From the NCBI GenBank assembly GCA_030078075.1, contig CP119644.1, positions 710,001 to 774,000 of the forward strand: a stretch of 64,000 nucleotides of DNA, written 5' to 3'. Under the pieces are notes generated by a model. That model ran no database searches and was not told where the DNA came from. It saw nothing but the letters and a program-made list of their open reading frames with translations. A program made the translations under genes and the position numbers. This stretch comes from Crithidia sp. LVH-60A. Taxonomy: Eukaryota; Euglenozoa; Kinetoplastea; Trypanosomatida; Trypanosomatidae. Shown here piece by piece: positions 22,056-32,982 of the stretch (the first letter of the stretch is position 1; each line of letters opens with the position of its first letter).

Positions 22056-22552
22056 GGTTGGCAGCCGCTTCGTGGCCACTGCCGCCTGCACACAGCTGCA
22101 TGCAAGGCATCGTCATGGCACCAAAACAAAAAAGTTTTAGTCGAATATCTCACGCTCTTTGTCAGATACCCTCCACTCCTTCACTGTACGCTCTCCTTCT
22201 TCCCTCTGTCTCCTTCTTTTGCTGTCCACCACAGGCTCATCTTCTTGCACCGCTGCCAGCAATCGTTCGGTGCCAGCGTACAGTAAGGTCCAACACAACC
22301 GACCGACGGGAACAGAAGCGAAAGAAGAGAAAGAGAGAAGAGCAAAGCACGTAACAGCGTCGACTTTACTCAAGAGAGAAAAGTTTTTTTTGCGCCTCTT
22401 TCGCTTGTTTGTTCCCTGCTCTTTTCCCTTTCCACTCCGCAAGTCCTGTTGTCTATCTTCTGGCGATCAGAGAAGGTCAGCCACAATCACCTCAGTGACT
22501 GCAATACAAAGTCTTCCGACACAAAGGCACCTACTAGGTTTCGCTCAGCACC
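21643..22552. other. intergenic region with a TAA microsatellite
   Basis: No gene. Contains TG-rich stretches near 21736 and 21790, a long TAA repeat (22000-22055) and A/G-rich sequence before 22380. The pyrimidine-rich stretch at about 22385-22455 ends in GCAAG and TTCTGGCGATCAG sites that may supply the splice acceptor for NOC3. Confidence 0.6.
22000..22055 (+). repeat. (TAA)n microsatellite, about 18-19 units
   Basis: An uninterrupted TAA/ATA/AAT trinucleotide array in untranslated sequence between the Cys-rich membrane protein and NOC3. It is likely length-polymorphic. Confidence 0.95.
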
Positions 22553-24463
22553 ATGCAGCGCTATTTGATGAACACGTCCTACCTGCAGGGCCGCCTTAAG
22601 GCCCTGTATGTGTTGCACAACAAGACCGTCGCCGACTACGGCGAGCTTGTGGAGAACCTCAACGAGGAGTGCACCATCCTGTGCGACGTCATCCCAGGCT
22701 ACCGCATCTCCAGCACGCTCGAGATGGAGGACGGCGGCGGCCAGCGCAAGCAAAAAGAGGTGTACAATGTGCAGAAGTTCGAGCACGAGATCTTGACGCA
22801 GTACACCCACTTCTTGCAGCTGCTGCGGAAGCTGTCTCGCAAGTCGCACCCCGAGCAGCAGGCCCTCGGCAGTCGTCTGTGTGCCCGCCTCGTGAAGAGC
22901 TCCGCGCCGGACTTCAACCACGCCGACACGCTGCTCATCCTCGCCGTCGACTTTGCCAACTGCAAGTCGGTGCGTGTGGCGCAGCCGTGCCAGACGGCGC
23001 TGGCGGAGCTGCTGGATGGGCAGAAGGTGTCGGAGACGACAGAGCACGTCGTCGGCGCTCTGCTCCGCATTGTCCGCAAGAAGAGCTACGCCATGAACCC
23101 GAAGCTGCTGAACCTGCTCCTGCACGTTCGTGTGGCAATGGTGGACGTGCATCGCGAGGACCTGGCAGAGGAGAAGGCGAAGTCGAAGCGGCTCAAGAAG
23201 GAGGATAAGGAGTTGGCGCGGCAGATGCAGAAGTCGAAGGCCCGCCGCGACCGTGCCGAGATTGCGGCCAAGCAGACCCGCATCGTCCACCGCATCTTCG
23301 TCATTTACCTGCGCGTCATTGAAGCCTCCAAGACGTGTTCGCCGGTACACCAGACAAAGATCCTCGCCCCTACGCTGGAGGGTCTGGTGAAGTTTGCGCC
23401 GCTGGTGAACGTCGACCTCTATCAGCAGCTCATGGACGCACTGAAGGACCTCGTGAGGGGCGGCAACGCACCCGGACAGCGCCACCGCGTGAGCGGACAC
23501 GAGGGCAACGACAAGGGCGAGGACAGCAGTGACGACGATGGACGCGGAGAGGAGGACGAGGCGGTGGCGTCCGTCACGACACGTCTGCACGCGTTGGTGG
23601 CGGTGGCGACGCTCGCCCAACGCGACGCCACGGCGACGGCCTCGGAGTGGCGCGTCGACCTCAGCTACTTCCACGAGGTGCTCTTCCGCTGCCTTGGCGA
23701 GGCGCTGGAGATGCCCTCAGCGGAGTCGTCGTCGTCGGCCAAGATGACTCGGGAAGAGGTGGAGGAGGCGTCAAACGGGGAGGCAGACGAGGTGGCCTCG
23801 CAGGGCTCCACGTCCTCGGCCGGCTCCCTCTCTTCCCAAGCCTTCTCCATTGCCAACTCGATGGCGCAGGGCAACTTTGTGCAGCAGAACGGGAGCCGTG
23901 AGTGGACCTTCCACGTCGGTCTCGTGCTGCGTGCAGTGGACCTGCTCGTGCTCACGCAGAAGCACCTGCCGGTGGTGCGGGTGACGGCGATTCTGCGGCG
24001 ACTGATGCAGGCGGCCCCGTCCTGCCCGCCGCACATCGCCATGGCCATCTTGTCCCTTTGCCACCGCATCGTGCTGCGCTATCCGCTGGCGGGCGGTGTG
24101 ATTGTGGGCGGGAGTGACAACGTCATCGCAGGACGCGGTGCCTACAACCCTGCTGCCCTGCAGACGGTGTCAGCCAACGCAGATAGCAGCTTCACCTGGG
24201 AGGTGAGTCTGCTCGCACGCAGCTTCCACCCCACGCTGCGGCAGGTCGCGGAGACGTTTTGCCGCCACTACGCGAAGGTCGCGAAGCACCAGCATGGGCA
24301 GGCCGCCATCGTGACAAAGCAGCTCGACGCACTCGGCCCTTACGAGGTGATGGAGGAGTACGACCCGTCGCTGGGCGAGTTGCGGCCGCCGGCACCGCTG
24401 CCAACGGCCATGAAGACTGCGCTGCGGAAGCGTCAGCGGGAGGAGGCGGAGGTGGATGCGTAG
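22553..24463 (+). CDS. NOC3: nucleolar complex-associated protein 3 (NOC3), 60S pre-ribosome export/assembly factor
   Basis: A complete 636-residue protein. The N-terminal half matches the NOC3 core: helical sequence ending in MNPKLLNLLLHVRV, then a Lys-rich helix with EEKAKSKRLKKEDKELAR, then the conserved RIVHRIFVIYLRVIEAS and LAPTLEGLVKFAPLVNVDLYQQLMD regions. An acidic linker (about 305-335, D/E-rich) follows. The C-terminal CBF/Mak21-like domain includes VGLVLRAVDLLVLTQKHLP and the HIAMAILSLCHRIVLRYP segment. In yeast, Noc3 pairs with Noc2 during intranuclear maturation of 60S subunits. It is shorter than the human protein (800 residues), mainly in the N-terminal tail. The start ATG is followed directly by conserved-looking sequence. 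No break is seen. Confidence 0.9.
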   Translation: MQRYLMNTSYLQGRLKALYVLHNKTVADYGELVENLNEECTILCDVIPGYRISSTLEMEDGGGQRKQKEVYNVQKFEHEILTQYTHFLQLLRKLSRKSHPEQQALGSRLCARLVKSSAPDFNHADTLLILAVDFANCKSVRVAQPCQTALAELLDGQKVSETTEHVVGALLRIVRKKSYAMNPKLLNLLLHVRVAMVDVHREDLAEEKAKSKRLKKEDKELARQMQKSKARRDRAEIAAKQTRIVHRIFVIYLRVIEASKTCSPVHQTKILAPTLEGLVKFAPLVNVDLYQQLMDALKDLVRGGNAPGQRHRVSGHEGNDKGEDSSDDDGRGEEDEAVASVTTRLHALVAVATLAQRDATATASEWRVDLSYFHEVLFRCLGEALEMPSAESSSSAKMTREEVEEASNGEADEVASQGSTSSAGSLSSQAFSIANSMAQGNFVQQNGSREWTFHVGLVLRAVDLLVLTQKHLPVVRVTAILRRLMQAAPSCPPHIAMAILSLCHRIVLRYPLAGGVIVGGSDNVIAGRGAYNPAALQTVSANADSSFTWEVSLLARSFHPTLRQVAETFCRHYAKVAKHQHGQAAIVTKQLDALGPYEVMEEYDPSLGELRPPAPLPTAMKTALRKRQREEAEVDA

Positions 24464-25189
24464 GAAGGTGTGTATCTTAGTGGCCTTTATGGTGTGTGTG
24501 TGCGTGGTTGTTGTTGTGCGTCATTGTGTTTCATCTTTCCTTTCTTTTTTTCACGAATAACATCGCTTAAGGAAAAGGCCAGGGAGGACCACGTGTGAAG
24601 ACGTCAAACGGTGCGTCCTCGTCTGTCTTGAAGCCTCTTCTGTGGGACCGTTTAACGTAAGCCGAAGGAGCATCATCGATAATAAAAGAAACAAATAAAG
24701 AAGAGTAAAACAAAACAAAAGCGCGTTTAACGTCTGGTGAGCTCGCGCATAAGAAAATTACCACAGTTGGCCCTATACCCGAATTGCCAGTCGCTCTGCG
24801 GCTTCTGACAATAAGCTGATGGTCTAGCAGTCGATCAAGAAGGATGCAATAGACTCTATAGTGACGGCCGTAGGCACCTCGTTAGCCCTCTCTTCTCGTT
24901 GAATATACTAGTAACGTAAATCTTACAAACAAATGATGAGATGCCGCCTTGACGTCATCGAAACCTCCACTTTCTACATTCCCTTCTCTCTCCTCCTTTC
25001 CAGTTGCAGCGCGGTTGTACACCGTCCTTTTTTACAGCGCCACCTCAAGCAACACGTCTCTCTCTGTGTGCGTGTGGGCTCGTGTGTGGCGCCACCTTAA
25101 GAAGCACACCACATCAAGAGTTCACTACCTTGTCTATCAACTCCTTTTTTTTCTTCTTCTACTCAAAAAACCACATCAGCACGAACACA
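24464..25189. other. intergenic region
   Basis: No gene. A TG-rich stretch near 24491-24520 and an A-rich stretch near 24680-24720 are visible. One RTGATGA-like box near 24933 was examined as a possible C/D snoRNA start, but no partner D box follows at suitable distance. The T/C tract at 25145-25162 and the AG at 25178-25179 probably serve the vault protein gene. Confidence 0.55.
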
Positions 25190-27940
25190 ATGAAGAAAGG
25201 CCAGCGGGCACCGCAGGCGCGACAGGAGCCGCGGCACGAGGAGATGACTGGCGGCATCCTGCGCCTCGCCCCTTTCTATTACGCCCACCTCACCAACGAG
25301 AACACCAACACCACCGAGCTCATCGTCGGCCCCATCACACGTCCCCTCGCCTCGCACGAGACGATCGCGACGCCCGCCACCTCCTTTGTTGTGCTGAGCC
25401 CGACGCAGTACTGCCTCATCGCCAATCCTCACTGCACCACGGTGGACGCGGCGACCGGCGCGGAGGAGCCGGTGCGGGACGCCTTTGGGCAGGTGCAGGT
25501 GCGCTCCGGTGAGGAGGCCTATCGCTGGCACGTCCCCCCATTTCCCCTCTACCCCGAGGAGCGCCTCGTAAAGGTGGCGGAGCTGCGTGTGCTCTCGGCT
25601 GCGCAGGCACTGCAGGTGGTGGTGCTCACTGCCTACGACGCTGCCGCTGCATCGAGTGCGGTGGGAAGCAGCAGCGGCAACGTGTCGCCGTCATCGACGG
25701 TGTCGAGCCGCAATGCGCCACAGCGTCGCGAGGCTGGCGAGCGCTTTCTCTTCTACGGTCCCGGCACGTACTACCCCCGTGTGGAGGAGCGGGTGGAGGA
25801 TGTCGTGGTGCCCGGCCGTGTCGTGCAGCGGGGGACGGCGCTCTGGTGCAGCACGTCGGAGACCTTCACAGATCCTGCCACGGGCATCGAGCACTACGCC
25901 GGGGAGAGCTACATGCGGACGCAGGAGGGCATGTGCTTCTTGCAGTCCTTCGAGAAGCTGCTGTGCACGCAGGAGGGCATCGTGCTGACGAAGGAGGACG
26001 GCCTCCACGTGCGTGCGTCCAGGTCCTACACCGACCCGCGACTGCCCTTCCGCAGCGAAGGCGTCGTGCGCAAGGCCGGAGAGGTGTTTCTGGTGACCGG
26101 GGACACCTGTCCTTGCTTCGTGCCGCACCCGTACGACAAGGTGCAGAAGCGCCTCCGCCGCACCCACCTGACGGCTTCGCAGTACGCCGTCCTCCTCAAA
26201 GCGAAGGACGAGGCGAAGGACGAGCCGTCCACGGCCCGCAAGGTGGTGACGAACACTTCCTTCTTCCTCAAGCCGGGCGAGAAGCTGGAAGGGGGCCGCT
26301 GCCGCAACGCGTTTCTGCTGTCAGAGCACCAAGCCGTGCTGGTCTGCGCGACGAGCAACTTCACCGACACGCAAGCGGGCGGTGGTGGCAGTGGTGGTGG
26401 TGCGGCCGTGGAACGCTACGAGGGCGACCGCTGGCTCGTGCGCGGCCCCTGCTCCTTCATTCCGACAAACCACATGCGTGTGGAGACGGACCCCAAAACG
26501 AACGGAGGAGGTGCGCTGCCGCTACCTCTTGGGCGAGAAGGAGGGTCTCTACGTGCGCAACACCGTCAGCGGCGTCGTCCGCTGCATTCCCGGGCCCTGC
26601 AGCTACATGCTGGCCGCCGAGGAGGAGCTGTGGGAGAAGCCGCTGTCCGCCCAGGTGGAGCGCCACCTGGATCAGCTGGTGAGCCACAGCGCATACATTG
26701 AGCTGGAGCGGGATCGGCCACGCGTGCGGCGCTGCAGGGGCACGCCGACCGCGCCGTCGCCTACGCCATTCCACACCGCAGCGTCACGCAGCTCTTCAAC
26801 TACAAGACGCAGGTAACCCGCATCGTCTTCGGGCCCGACCGGGTGCTGCTCGAGCCCGACGAGGCCTTCACGGTGGTGTCCCTCTCAGGGTCGCCATGGG
26901 ACCCGGCGAAGCCGAACAAGTGCATGCCGAAGCAGCCCAACCACATCACCGCCTTGCACCTCTTTCTTGGCCCGTCGAACATGTCAGACGTTGTCCACGT
27001 CGAGACGCGCGACCACGCCCAGCTCGCGCTGCAGCTCTGCTACGACTGGTACTTCGACGTCTCTCACGGCGACACCGAGAAGGCGAAGAACTGCTTCAGC
27101 GTGAACGACTTCGTTGGCGACTGCTGCTCCTTCATCGCCAGTCGCATCCGCGCCGCCGTGGCCTCGATGCCCTTCGAGGAGTTCCACAAGAACAGCGCGC
27201 GGTGTCTGCGCAACGCCGTCTTTGACGTGAACCCCGACACCGGACTGCCCAACGCGGTGTTGCGCTTCCCAGCCAACCACCTCGTCATCACCTCGGTCGA
27301 CACGCAGGAGATGGAGGTGTTGGACGAGCGCACGCGACAGGGGCTGCAGAAGTCGGTGAAGATGGCCATCGAGATCACCACCCACGCTCAAGAGGCAGAG
27401 GCGCAGCAGATCGCCATGACGCGGGAGCAGCGCGCACACGGCCGGCTGGAGCGGCAGCGGATGCAGGATCAAGTCGCCAACGAGGAGCAGCGCCGCGTGT
27501 TGTTGAACGCAGAGAGCAGCGGTCTTGCTATTGTCAGCTCCGGCAAGTCCAGGGCCATCGCCGAGGCACTCTCCACTGCGTCCTGCATTGAGGGAGAGGC
27601 GGCCCTTGAGGCGGCTGGCATGCGAGCCGCCAAGGAGCAGCTGCTCTACACCACCATGACGGAGATGCAGCAGCGCAAGAAGCAGCTCCTCTCCGAGCAA
27701 GAGGAGAAGGTGGCGGAGCTGACGCAGAAGTACGAGAAGGAGATGAGCGAGATTCAGCACACGGTGATGGCGGCGGTGGTGGCGGCGCTGGGGCCTGAGA
27801 CGATCGCGGAGATGGCTCGCGCCGGTCCTGAGCTGCAGGTGAAGCTGCTCTCGAGTCTCGGACTGGAGGGCTACCTCGTCACCGATGGCAGCTCTCCGAT
27901 CAACCTCTTCCGCACTGCTGATGGCATGGTGGGCCAGTAG
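25190..27940 (+). CDS. MVP: major vault protein (MVP); two frame breaks
   Basis: About 916 residues if read across two one-base breaks; animal MVPs are about 870-896. Vault repeats begin with [14 protein letters not shown] and [11 protein letters not shown], with the recurring pattern of [26 protein letters not shown] and [14 protein letters not shown]. The frame changes near 26500-26508, where the conserved repeat resumes as [12 protein letters not shown] in the next frame. It changes back near 26745, before [15 protein letters not shown] and VTRIVFGP. The SPFH-like shoulder domain follows ([30 protein letters not shown]), then a long cap helix ([17 protein letters not shown]). The MVP C-terminal hallmark [10 protein letters not shown] closes the protein. 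MVP assembles the shell of the cytoplasmic vault ribonucleoprotein, whose role is unsettled. Breaks within a fully conserved family sequence point to sequencing errors. An in-frame upstream extension is ignored. Confidence 0.93.
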
Positions 27941-28911
27941 CCTCCTGTGTTGCGCGTTCTTCTGTCGCGTATCCCGAGCCGCAGGACTGGTGTGCTCTGT
28001 GTGCATTTGTGTGCGTTTAGCCCACCCTCTGTCAGCCGCTACTTCTTTTTTTTTTCGCATGCACAGATGCGCCCTGGCTCGTCGTGCACCCAGCGCTCGG
28101 ATTGACTACATTTTGTTCTGTGACACCGTGTTCGACCGCCCTGTTCATTTTTTCCCCTTTTCCATTTTCTATCCACATTTTCTGAGACGCGATGCAAAAA
28201 AGCTTCGACACATAGAGAGCTTCGACTGTCACCATTTTTGGTTTATTTTTATCATCTCTTTCCCACTCTCGTCTACCGACACTCCGCTCAAAGTGCGGAG
28301 GCGCCACTGTCACCGGCTTGTTTTGACTGCCGGCGTGTCGCCCTCTACGCTACGCCCTTCACACTCCTCTTTTGTTAGTTTTTCTTTCTTCCTCATTTTT
28401 TTTGTTGAGCAGCAGCTGACGTGTCCGCGTCGCTCCTTCGATGTCCAAGAGGCTGGAAAGGAAGAAAGGCATTTCACACAGGAAAAGTGAAAGGGAAGAA
28501 ATAGAACAACAACATTTAAAAGCAATAGCAACACAACAACCTTCTATTATGGGGGGCGTTTAGCAGCGGCGCTGTTGGCCCTCCATCGCTCTTTCACTCA
28601 CCGTTGAACAGGTGGGCCACAAGGCACGTGAGGACACTGCCTACTGTGCAGTTTTTTCCGGACGAGTGCTCACGTCTTTTTCACCTTATGCGTGAAACTC
28701 ATTGCGTCTTCATGCTCATCTTCTTCTGTTCATTCCTCTCCTCTCATACACGCCTACGGTCTTTACAAACAAAACGGCAGCAAGTACATTGTCGTGAACG
28801 GTGCTGCAGTTGGTGGGCAACTCCCGTGTGCGCGTGAAGAAAGCCCTCGTACCACACCCTTCTGTCTCTTTTTTTTTCTTCTTTAAACCTTGTAGTCGCC
28901 TGCCAATCGCG
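27941..28911. other. intergenic region
   Basis: No gene. Contains a T10 run near 28046-28055 and T-rich stretches at 28140-28260 and 28370-28410. The frame at 27885-28490 overlaps the vault gene end and is low-complexity. The last 50 bases form the splice tract of the uS5m gene. Confidence 0.6.
28861..28895 (+). promoter_or_regulatory. polypyrimidine tract and trans-splice acceptor for the uS5m gene
   Basis: A T/C run (28861-28883) is followed by AAACCTTGTAG, with AG at 28894-28895, only 16 bases before ATG 28912. It is a good-looking acceptor, though the implied leader is short. Confidence 0.5.
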
Positions 28912-30208
28912 ATGCTGCGCAGCTCGTGCCCGTTGGCGAAGAACCTCTCGTCCTATGCGACGAAGGGGACGATGCGTGGCGGCATCCCCCGCATCTACTA
29001 CGCCTGGATGAAGCCGGGTAGTGCCACGCGGCGCCGCTTCGAGAAGATGCGCAACCCCTTTGTGAGCCTCGAGACCGGCACCTCCTCTTTACTTTCGCGA
29101 CACCCGCGACTCTGCCGAGGCTGTCGCACACGCGGCGGACAGCAAAGGGCTCAAGGGAATGGACAACGGAGTGGACCTGTACAACGAGTACAAGATCGTG
29201 CCCGACCTCTACCCCGAGGGCTTCCAGTGGAAGCACAAGCTCAACACCGAGTACAACCAGTGGCGCTCCAACACGTGGCTCACACCGGAGCTCATCCCGC
29301 AGGAGCATCGCGGCCGCTTCCTGTGCAACTTCCAACTCAACGTCGTCGCCTACGACATGCGTGTGGTGAAGTTCAGCCCGAAGGACCACCGCCAGTGGAT
29401 CTACTGCGTTCTCTATGTGGGCAGCGGGAAGGGCATTGCGGGCTGGGGCCGTGCGGTGGCGCCGAGCACGCAGGAGGCCCGCAACGAGGCGATCCGCCAG
29501 GCCTTCTCGAACATCATTGCGGTGGACCTGGAGCAGGAGGGGCCGATGTACCCCGTCCGCATTAACGCCGATGGCGCGCGTGTGCTGCTCTACCCGGCCC
29601 GCCGCATCGTCGCCAACTTCCGCGTCGCCGACATCCTCTGCGCCTTCGGCTTTCAGAACGCGGGGTGCAAGATTAACCTGAAGGCGTCGAACAACCCCCG
29701 TGCGCCGACGCACACCGTCGAGGGCGTCTTCGAGGCGGTCAAGGCGCTGCGCAGCGTGAGCGAGATCGCGGCGAGTCGTGGCAAGGTGCCGCACAGCCTC
29801 GTGCACAACATCTACCCCTATCTAGAGGAGATGCGACGCCGGAAGGGCATGATGGCGATGCACCCGCCTGGCAAGGACGGCATCTTCATGCCAGACCGCG
29901 TCGTGGACAACCGCATGCCGGACCACCTGAAGAAGGGCTACTACGACGACGTCTACTGGAAGGACTTCTTCGCCGGCAGCAAGGAGCACCTGAACGAGCC
30001 GAGGATGGGCATGCGTGGCGACGAGCTGCGCGCGCAGCTGGCGGAGGGCCAGAGCCGGCAAGGGCCGCGGACGAAGCGCCGCACGCTGGATGACGTGCTG
30101 CGCCGGCTGGGCAAGACGGCGAAGGATCTGGGTGCGCTGCAGGTGGTGAACCCGCGCCTTGATGCCAAGCTGCCAACCCACGTAAAGCGCAACTACCTCC
30201 TGCACTGA
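28912..30208 (+). CDS. MRPS5: mitochondrial small-subunit ribosomal protein uS5m; one frame break
   Basis: About 431 residues read across one break. The first frame starts at ATG 28912 (MLRSSCPLAKNLSS, basic and Ser-rich, a likely mitochondrial presequence) and runs to about 29088. A TTT there appears to hold one extra T, and the next frame continues (YFRDTRDSAEAV) to the stop at 30208. The S5 N-terminal (double-stranded RNA-binding-like) domain is seen as YVGSGKGIAGWGRAVAPST with EARNEAIRQAF. The S5 C-terminal domain is seen as RRIVANFRVADILCAFG, INLKASNNPRAPTH and VEGVFEAVKALR. The long extensions at both ends fit the enlarged trypanosomatid mitoribosome. Role: decoding-centre and mRNA-entry region of the mitochondrial small subunit. 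The break lies in a poorly conserved part but is the same kind as the others here. Confidence 0.9.
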
Positions 30209-30836
30209 TAGCTGTATCAGTGTGTGTGTCCAAAGGGCCTTTGCGGGTGACTGTGTTACCTGTTGCATTGACGTGTGTGTGTGGTGTCTGTGTATGTTTG
30301 TGTCTGCATTAGGAAGGTGTCTGTTGCATTGCGGCACGTCCTCAGACCCTGTTGTTTACAAGCGATCAATAACAAAAGAAAGAAAAACACAACAGAGCAA
30401 GAGGTCATATCATTTTTCAGATTTACGAAAGTGATATGGGAAAGCGGAACACAGGTCGGCTTTGTCTGTGTGCTGCTCTGATGGAGCGGCACTTTTCGTT
30501 GTGTGGCCTCTCTGCTCGGACTCGAATACTGCCGCATGACTTTCTGGTTGGAGACCTTACCTCGCGATACATTAATGCCCCCCAGCTACTTTTGTTGTTG
30601 CGTTGAGTTTAATATAACGGGTCGGTGCAGTGCATTCAGCAACAGTTCAAACATTAAAGCACCCGCTTTCGATGTGCACTCTTCCCCTCTCTCATTGAAC
30701 TCCCTTTTCTGCTACGTACTCTCACAACAACAACAACAACAACGTCTTTCCATCTTTCACACGCAGCACCCACACCCAAACCGTCAACCAAAAGACCAAA
30801 AAACAGCAAAGCAAACGAACGCCTTTCTGACTCGCC
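30209..30836. other. intergenic region
   Basis: No gene. TG-rich sequence near 30272-30310 follows the uS5m stop. A CAACAACAACAACAACAA repeat lies at 30724-30742. Pyrimidine-rich sequence at 30675-30720 likely provides the acceptor for the helicase gene. Confidence 0.6.
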
Positions 30837-32417
30837 ATGTCGTCAGCACGACGTAAGCTCTCCAAGGCAATCCGCGAGGACGGCGACGAGGACGGCGGCG
30901 TTGCCGCATCAGTGGCGGCGCAGCGGTCGATCCCGACGCACCTGAGCCTCGGCTCGGAGCTGCTGGACGACGAGGAGTTCAAGGCGAAGACGTTCAAGGA
31001 CCTCGGCCTCTGCCGCGAGCTTTGCATGGCCTGCGCCGACGCCGGCTGGGAGCACCCGACGCGCATTCAGGCCTCCGCCATTCCTGTCGTGGCGGAGGGC
31101 CGCGACATCATCGGCGTGGCGCAGACCGGCAGCGGCAAGACCGGCGCCTACGTGCTGCCGCTTGTGAACTGGCTGCTGACTCAGCCCAAGACGCCGTACC
31201 TTTCGGTGCTGGTGATGGTGCCGACACGTGAGCTGGCCCAGCAGGTGACGGCGCAGTTCGTCATGCTCGGCCGCAGCGTGGGCCTGCGCGTGGCGACGCT
31301 GGTGGGCGGCACGGACATGGTGGAGCAGGCCTGCGAGCTGAGCAAGCGTCCGCATGTCGTGGTGGGCACGCCAGGCCGAGTGAAGGACCACCTGAGCAAC
31401 ACCAAAGGCTTCAAGCTGGTGAAGCTGCACGCGCTGGTGCTGGATGAGGCGGATAAGATGCTGGACATGGACTACGAGAAGGAGATCGACGCGATTCTCG
31501 AGCAGCTGCCGCAGGACCGCCGCACGATGCTCTTCTCCGCCACCCTTAGCACCAAGATTGACCGGCTGCAGAAAGCGTCGCTGCGGGACCCGGTGCTGCT
31601 GCAGGTGCACCGCAAGAACACGACCGTCGAGACCCTGTCGCAGTTCTACGTCTTTGCTCCTTTTGCGCAGATGCTCTCCTACCTGCACCTCTTCCTCACC
31701 AAGGAGACGGGCAGCCACATCCTCATCTTCTGCCGCAGCGCCGCGCTCGTGCACAAGATCACGCTGGCACTGCGCACCTTGGGTCATCGTGCTCTGCCCT
31801 TGATGGGCCGCATGGACCAGAACAACCGCAACATCGCCCTGACCAAGTTCAAGGAGGGCAAGGTGCGCATGCTCGTCTGCACGGACGTGGCGCAGCGCGG
31901 TCTCGACATCCCCCACACCGACGTCGTGGTAAACTTCTCTCTGCCCGATCACGTCGAAGACTACATTCACCGTGTGGGCCGCACGGCGCGTGCCGGGGCA
32001 GAAGGCAAGGCGGTGAACATCATCAGCCAGTACGACATCGTTCTTCTGCAGAAGATCGAGCAGCAGACGGGCGTTAAGTGCGTCGAGTACCCGGCGCTGT
32101 CCGACGCGGACGTGCAGGCGGTGCTGCAGCGTGTCGAGGACGCCGAGCAGGAGGCGCTGCGTGAGATTCGCGAGGACGCCGAGGAGAAGAATCTCGAGAA
32201 GGAGTCGCGCCAGCTCACGACGGCGCGCAAGGGCAAGCGCGATCGCGGCGACGCGGATATGGGCTACGACGACGCGAAGCACGGCTCCCGCGACTTTGCG
32301 ACGCTGCGTGTGCGGCGCGAGCACGAGTCGATCTTTGAGATGACGAAAAAGCAGCAGCACAAGTCTCTCTGGGCGAAGCGGCGCGAGGCGAAGAAGCAGA
32401 GCGGCTCGCGGTCGTGA
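30837..32417 (+). CDS. DDX47: DEAD-box RNA helicase, DDX47/Rrp3 type
   Basis: A complete 526-residue protein. The Q motif lies at about residues 72-83 (HPTRIQASAIP). Motif I is AQTGSGKT (95-102), Ia is PTRELAQQ, Ib TPGRV, II LDEADKML, III SATLS, IV ILIFCRS, V TDVAQRGLDIP and [12 protein letters not shown]. The C-terminal tail is basic and acidic, ending KKQSGSRS. Spacing and the LDEADKMLDMDYE segment resemble DDX47/Rrp3, a nucleolar ATPase needed for early 18S rRNA processing, though DDX49/Dbp8 is a close alternative. The short N-terminal extension is acidic (DGDEDGG). The gene lies about 570 bases before a second nucleolar DEAD-box gene. All catalytic motifs are intact. Confidence 0.9.
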   Translation: MSSARRKLSKAIREDGDEDGGVAASVAAQRSIPTHLSLGSELLDDEEFKAKTFKDLGLCRELCMACADAGWEHPTRIQASAIPVVAEGRDIIGVAQTGSGKTGAYVLPLVNWLLTQPKTPYLSVLVMVPTRELAQQVTAQFVMLGRSVGLRVATLVGGTDMVEQACELSKRPHVVVGTPGRVKDHLSNTKGFKLVKLHALVLDEADKMLDMDYEKEIDAILEQLPQDRRTMLFSATLSTKIDRLQKASLRDPVLLQVHRKNTTVETLSQFYVFAPFAQMLSYLHLFLTKETGSHILIFCRSAALVHKITLALRTLGHRALPLMGRMDQNNRNIALTKFKEGKVRMLVCTDVAQRGLDIPHTDVVVNFSLPDHVEDYIHRVGRTARAGAEGKAVNIISQYDIVLLQKIEQQTGVKCVEYPALSDADVQAVLQRVEDAEQEALREIREDAEEKNLEKESRQLTTARKGKRDRGDADMGYDDAKHGSRDFATLRVRREHESIFEMTKKQQHKSLWAKRREAKKQSGSRS

Positions 32418-32982
32418 GGGCACCGACAAGCACTCGTTCTCTCTCTCTCTCACAACCACCCACACACTCGACACACGCACGTCACTGTGCGTGTAGAAAC
32501 AACATTAAAGCTGCTTCTGTTGCTGCCGCTGCGCGCTCGCCTCCTTTTTTTTTTTTTGGTTGACTGTTTTCTTTTGTCCTTTTCTTACCTAATTAAGCGC
32601 TCTGTCCACCTTCGATTAAGTCACCGCGTACGACAAACTCACAACGACTGAAAACAAAGGAAAACTTAAATTGACACGGCGCTCAACTGCACTGCGAAAG
32701 GGGCGTGAAGGCGGAGGTGATACGGCTGACGACGTGACCGCCATCGTGCTCAGCAGCTCCGAAGTATCAGCACAAGTAGCCAGGCATGAGCTTTATTGAT
32801 CGTCTACTTTATGTCTCTTTCATACGGGTTTGAGGGAGTGGAATTAGGAGAGAAAACGATGTTTGCCTTTCTACTGCTTGTCGAGCACCGTTGAGTGGCC
32901 CTTTGCTTCATTCTCTTCTTCGTCTTGTCTCTCCAAACCCTCGCTCTTCCTTTCAGTCTAGGAAACAAAAGAAAAACAACAG
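32418..32982. other. intergenic region
   Basis: No gene. A CT-rich stretch lies directly after the stop (32435-32452) and a T-run near 32547-32558. The final part is the splice tract of the next helicase. Confidence 0.6.
32909..32956 (+). promoter_or_regulatory. polypyrimidine tract and trans-splice acceptor for the DDX18 gene
   Basis: A long C/T-rich run ends CCTTTCAG with AG at 32955-32956, 26 bases before ATG 32983. It is one of the clearest acceptors in the window, assigned by pattern. Confidence 0.6.

Noticed and set aside
22487-23674. 395-residue - strand frame opposite NOC3
   Set aside because: Shadow frame; NOC3 homology is on the + strand.
24760-25000. possible C/D snoRNA (TGATGA box near 24933)
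   Set aside because: No CTGA box at suitable downstream distance and no flanking complementarity seen by eye.
26382-26816. separate 144-residue gene inside the vault protein gene
   Set aside because: Its text is the missing piece of MVP in another frame, so it belongs to that gene.
30909-32480. 523-residue open frame on the - strand opposite the DDX47-type helicase
   Set aside because: Codon-bias shadow; the + strand carries all helicase motifs.
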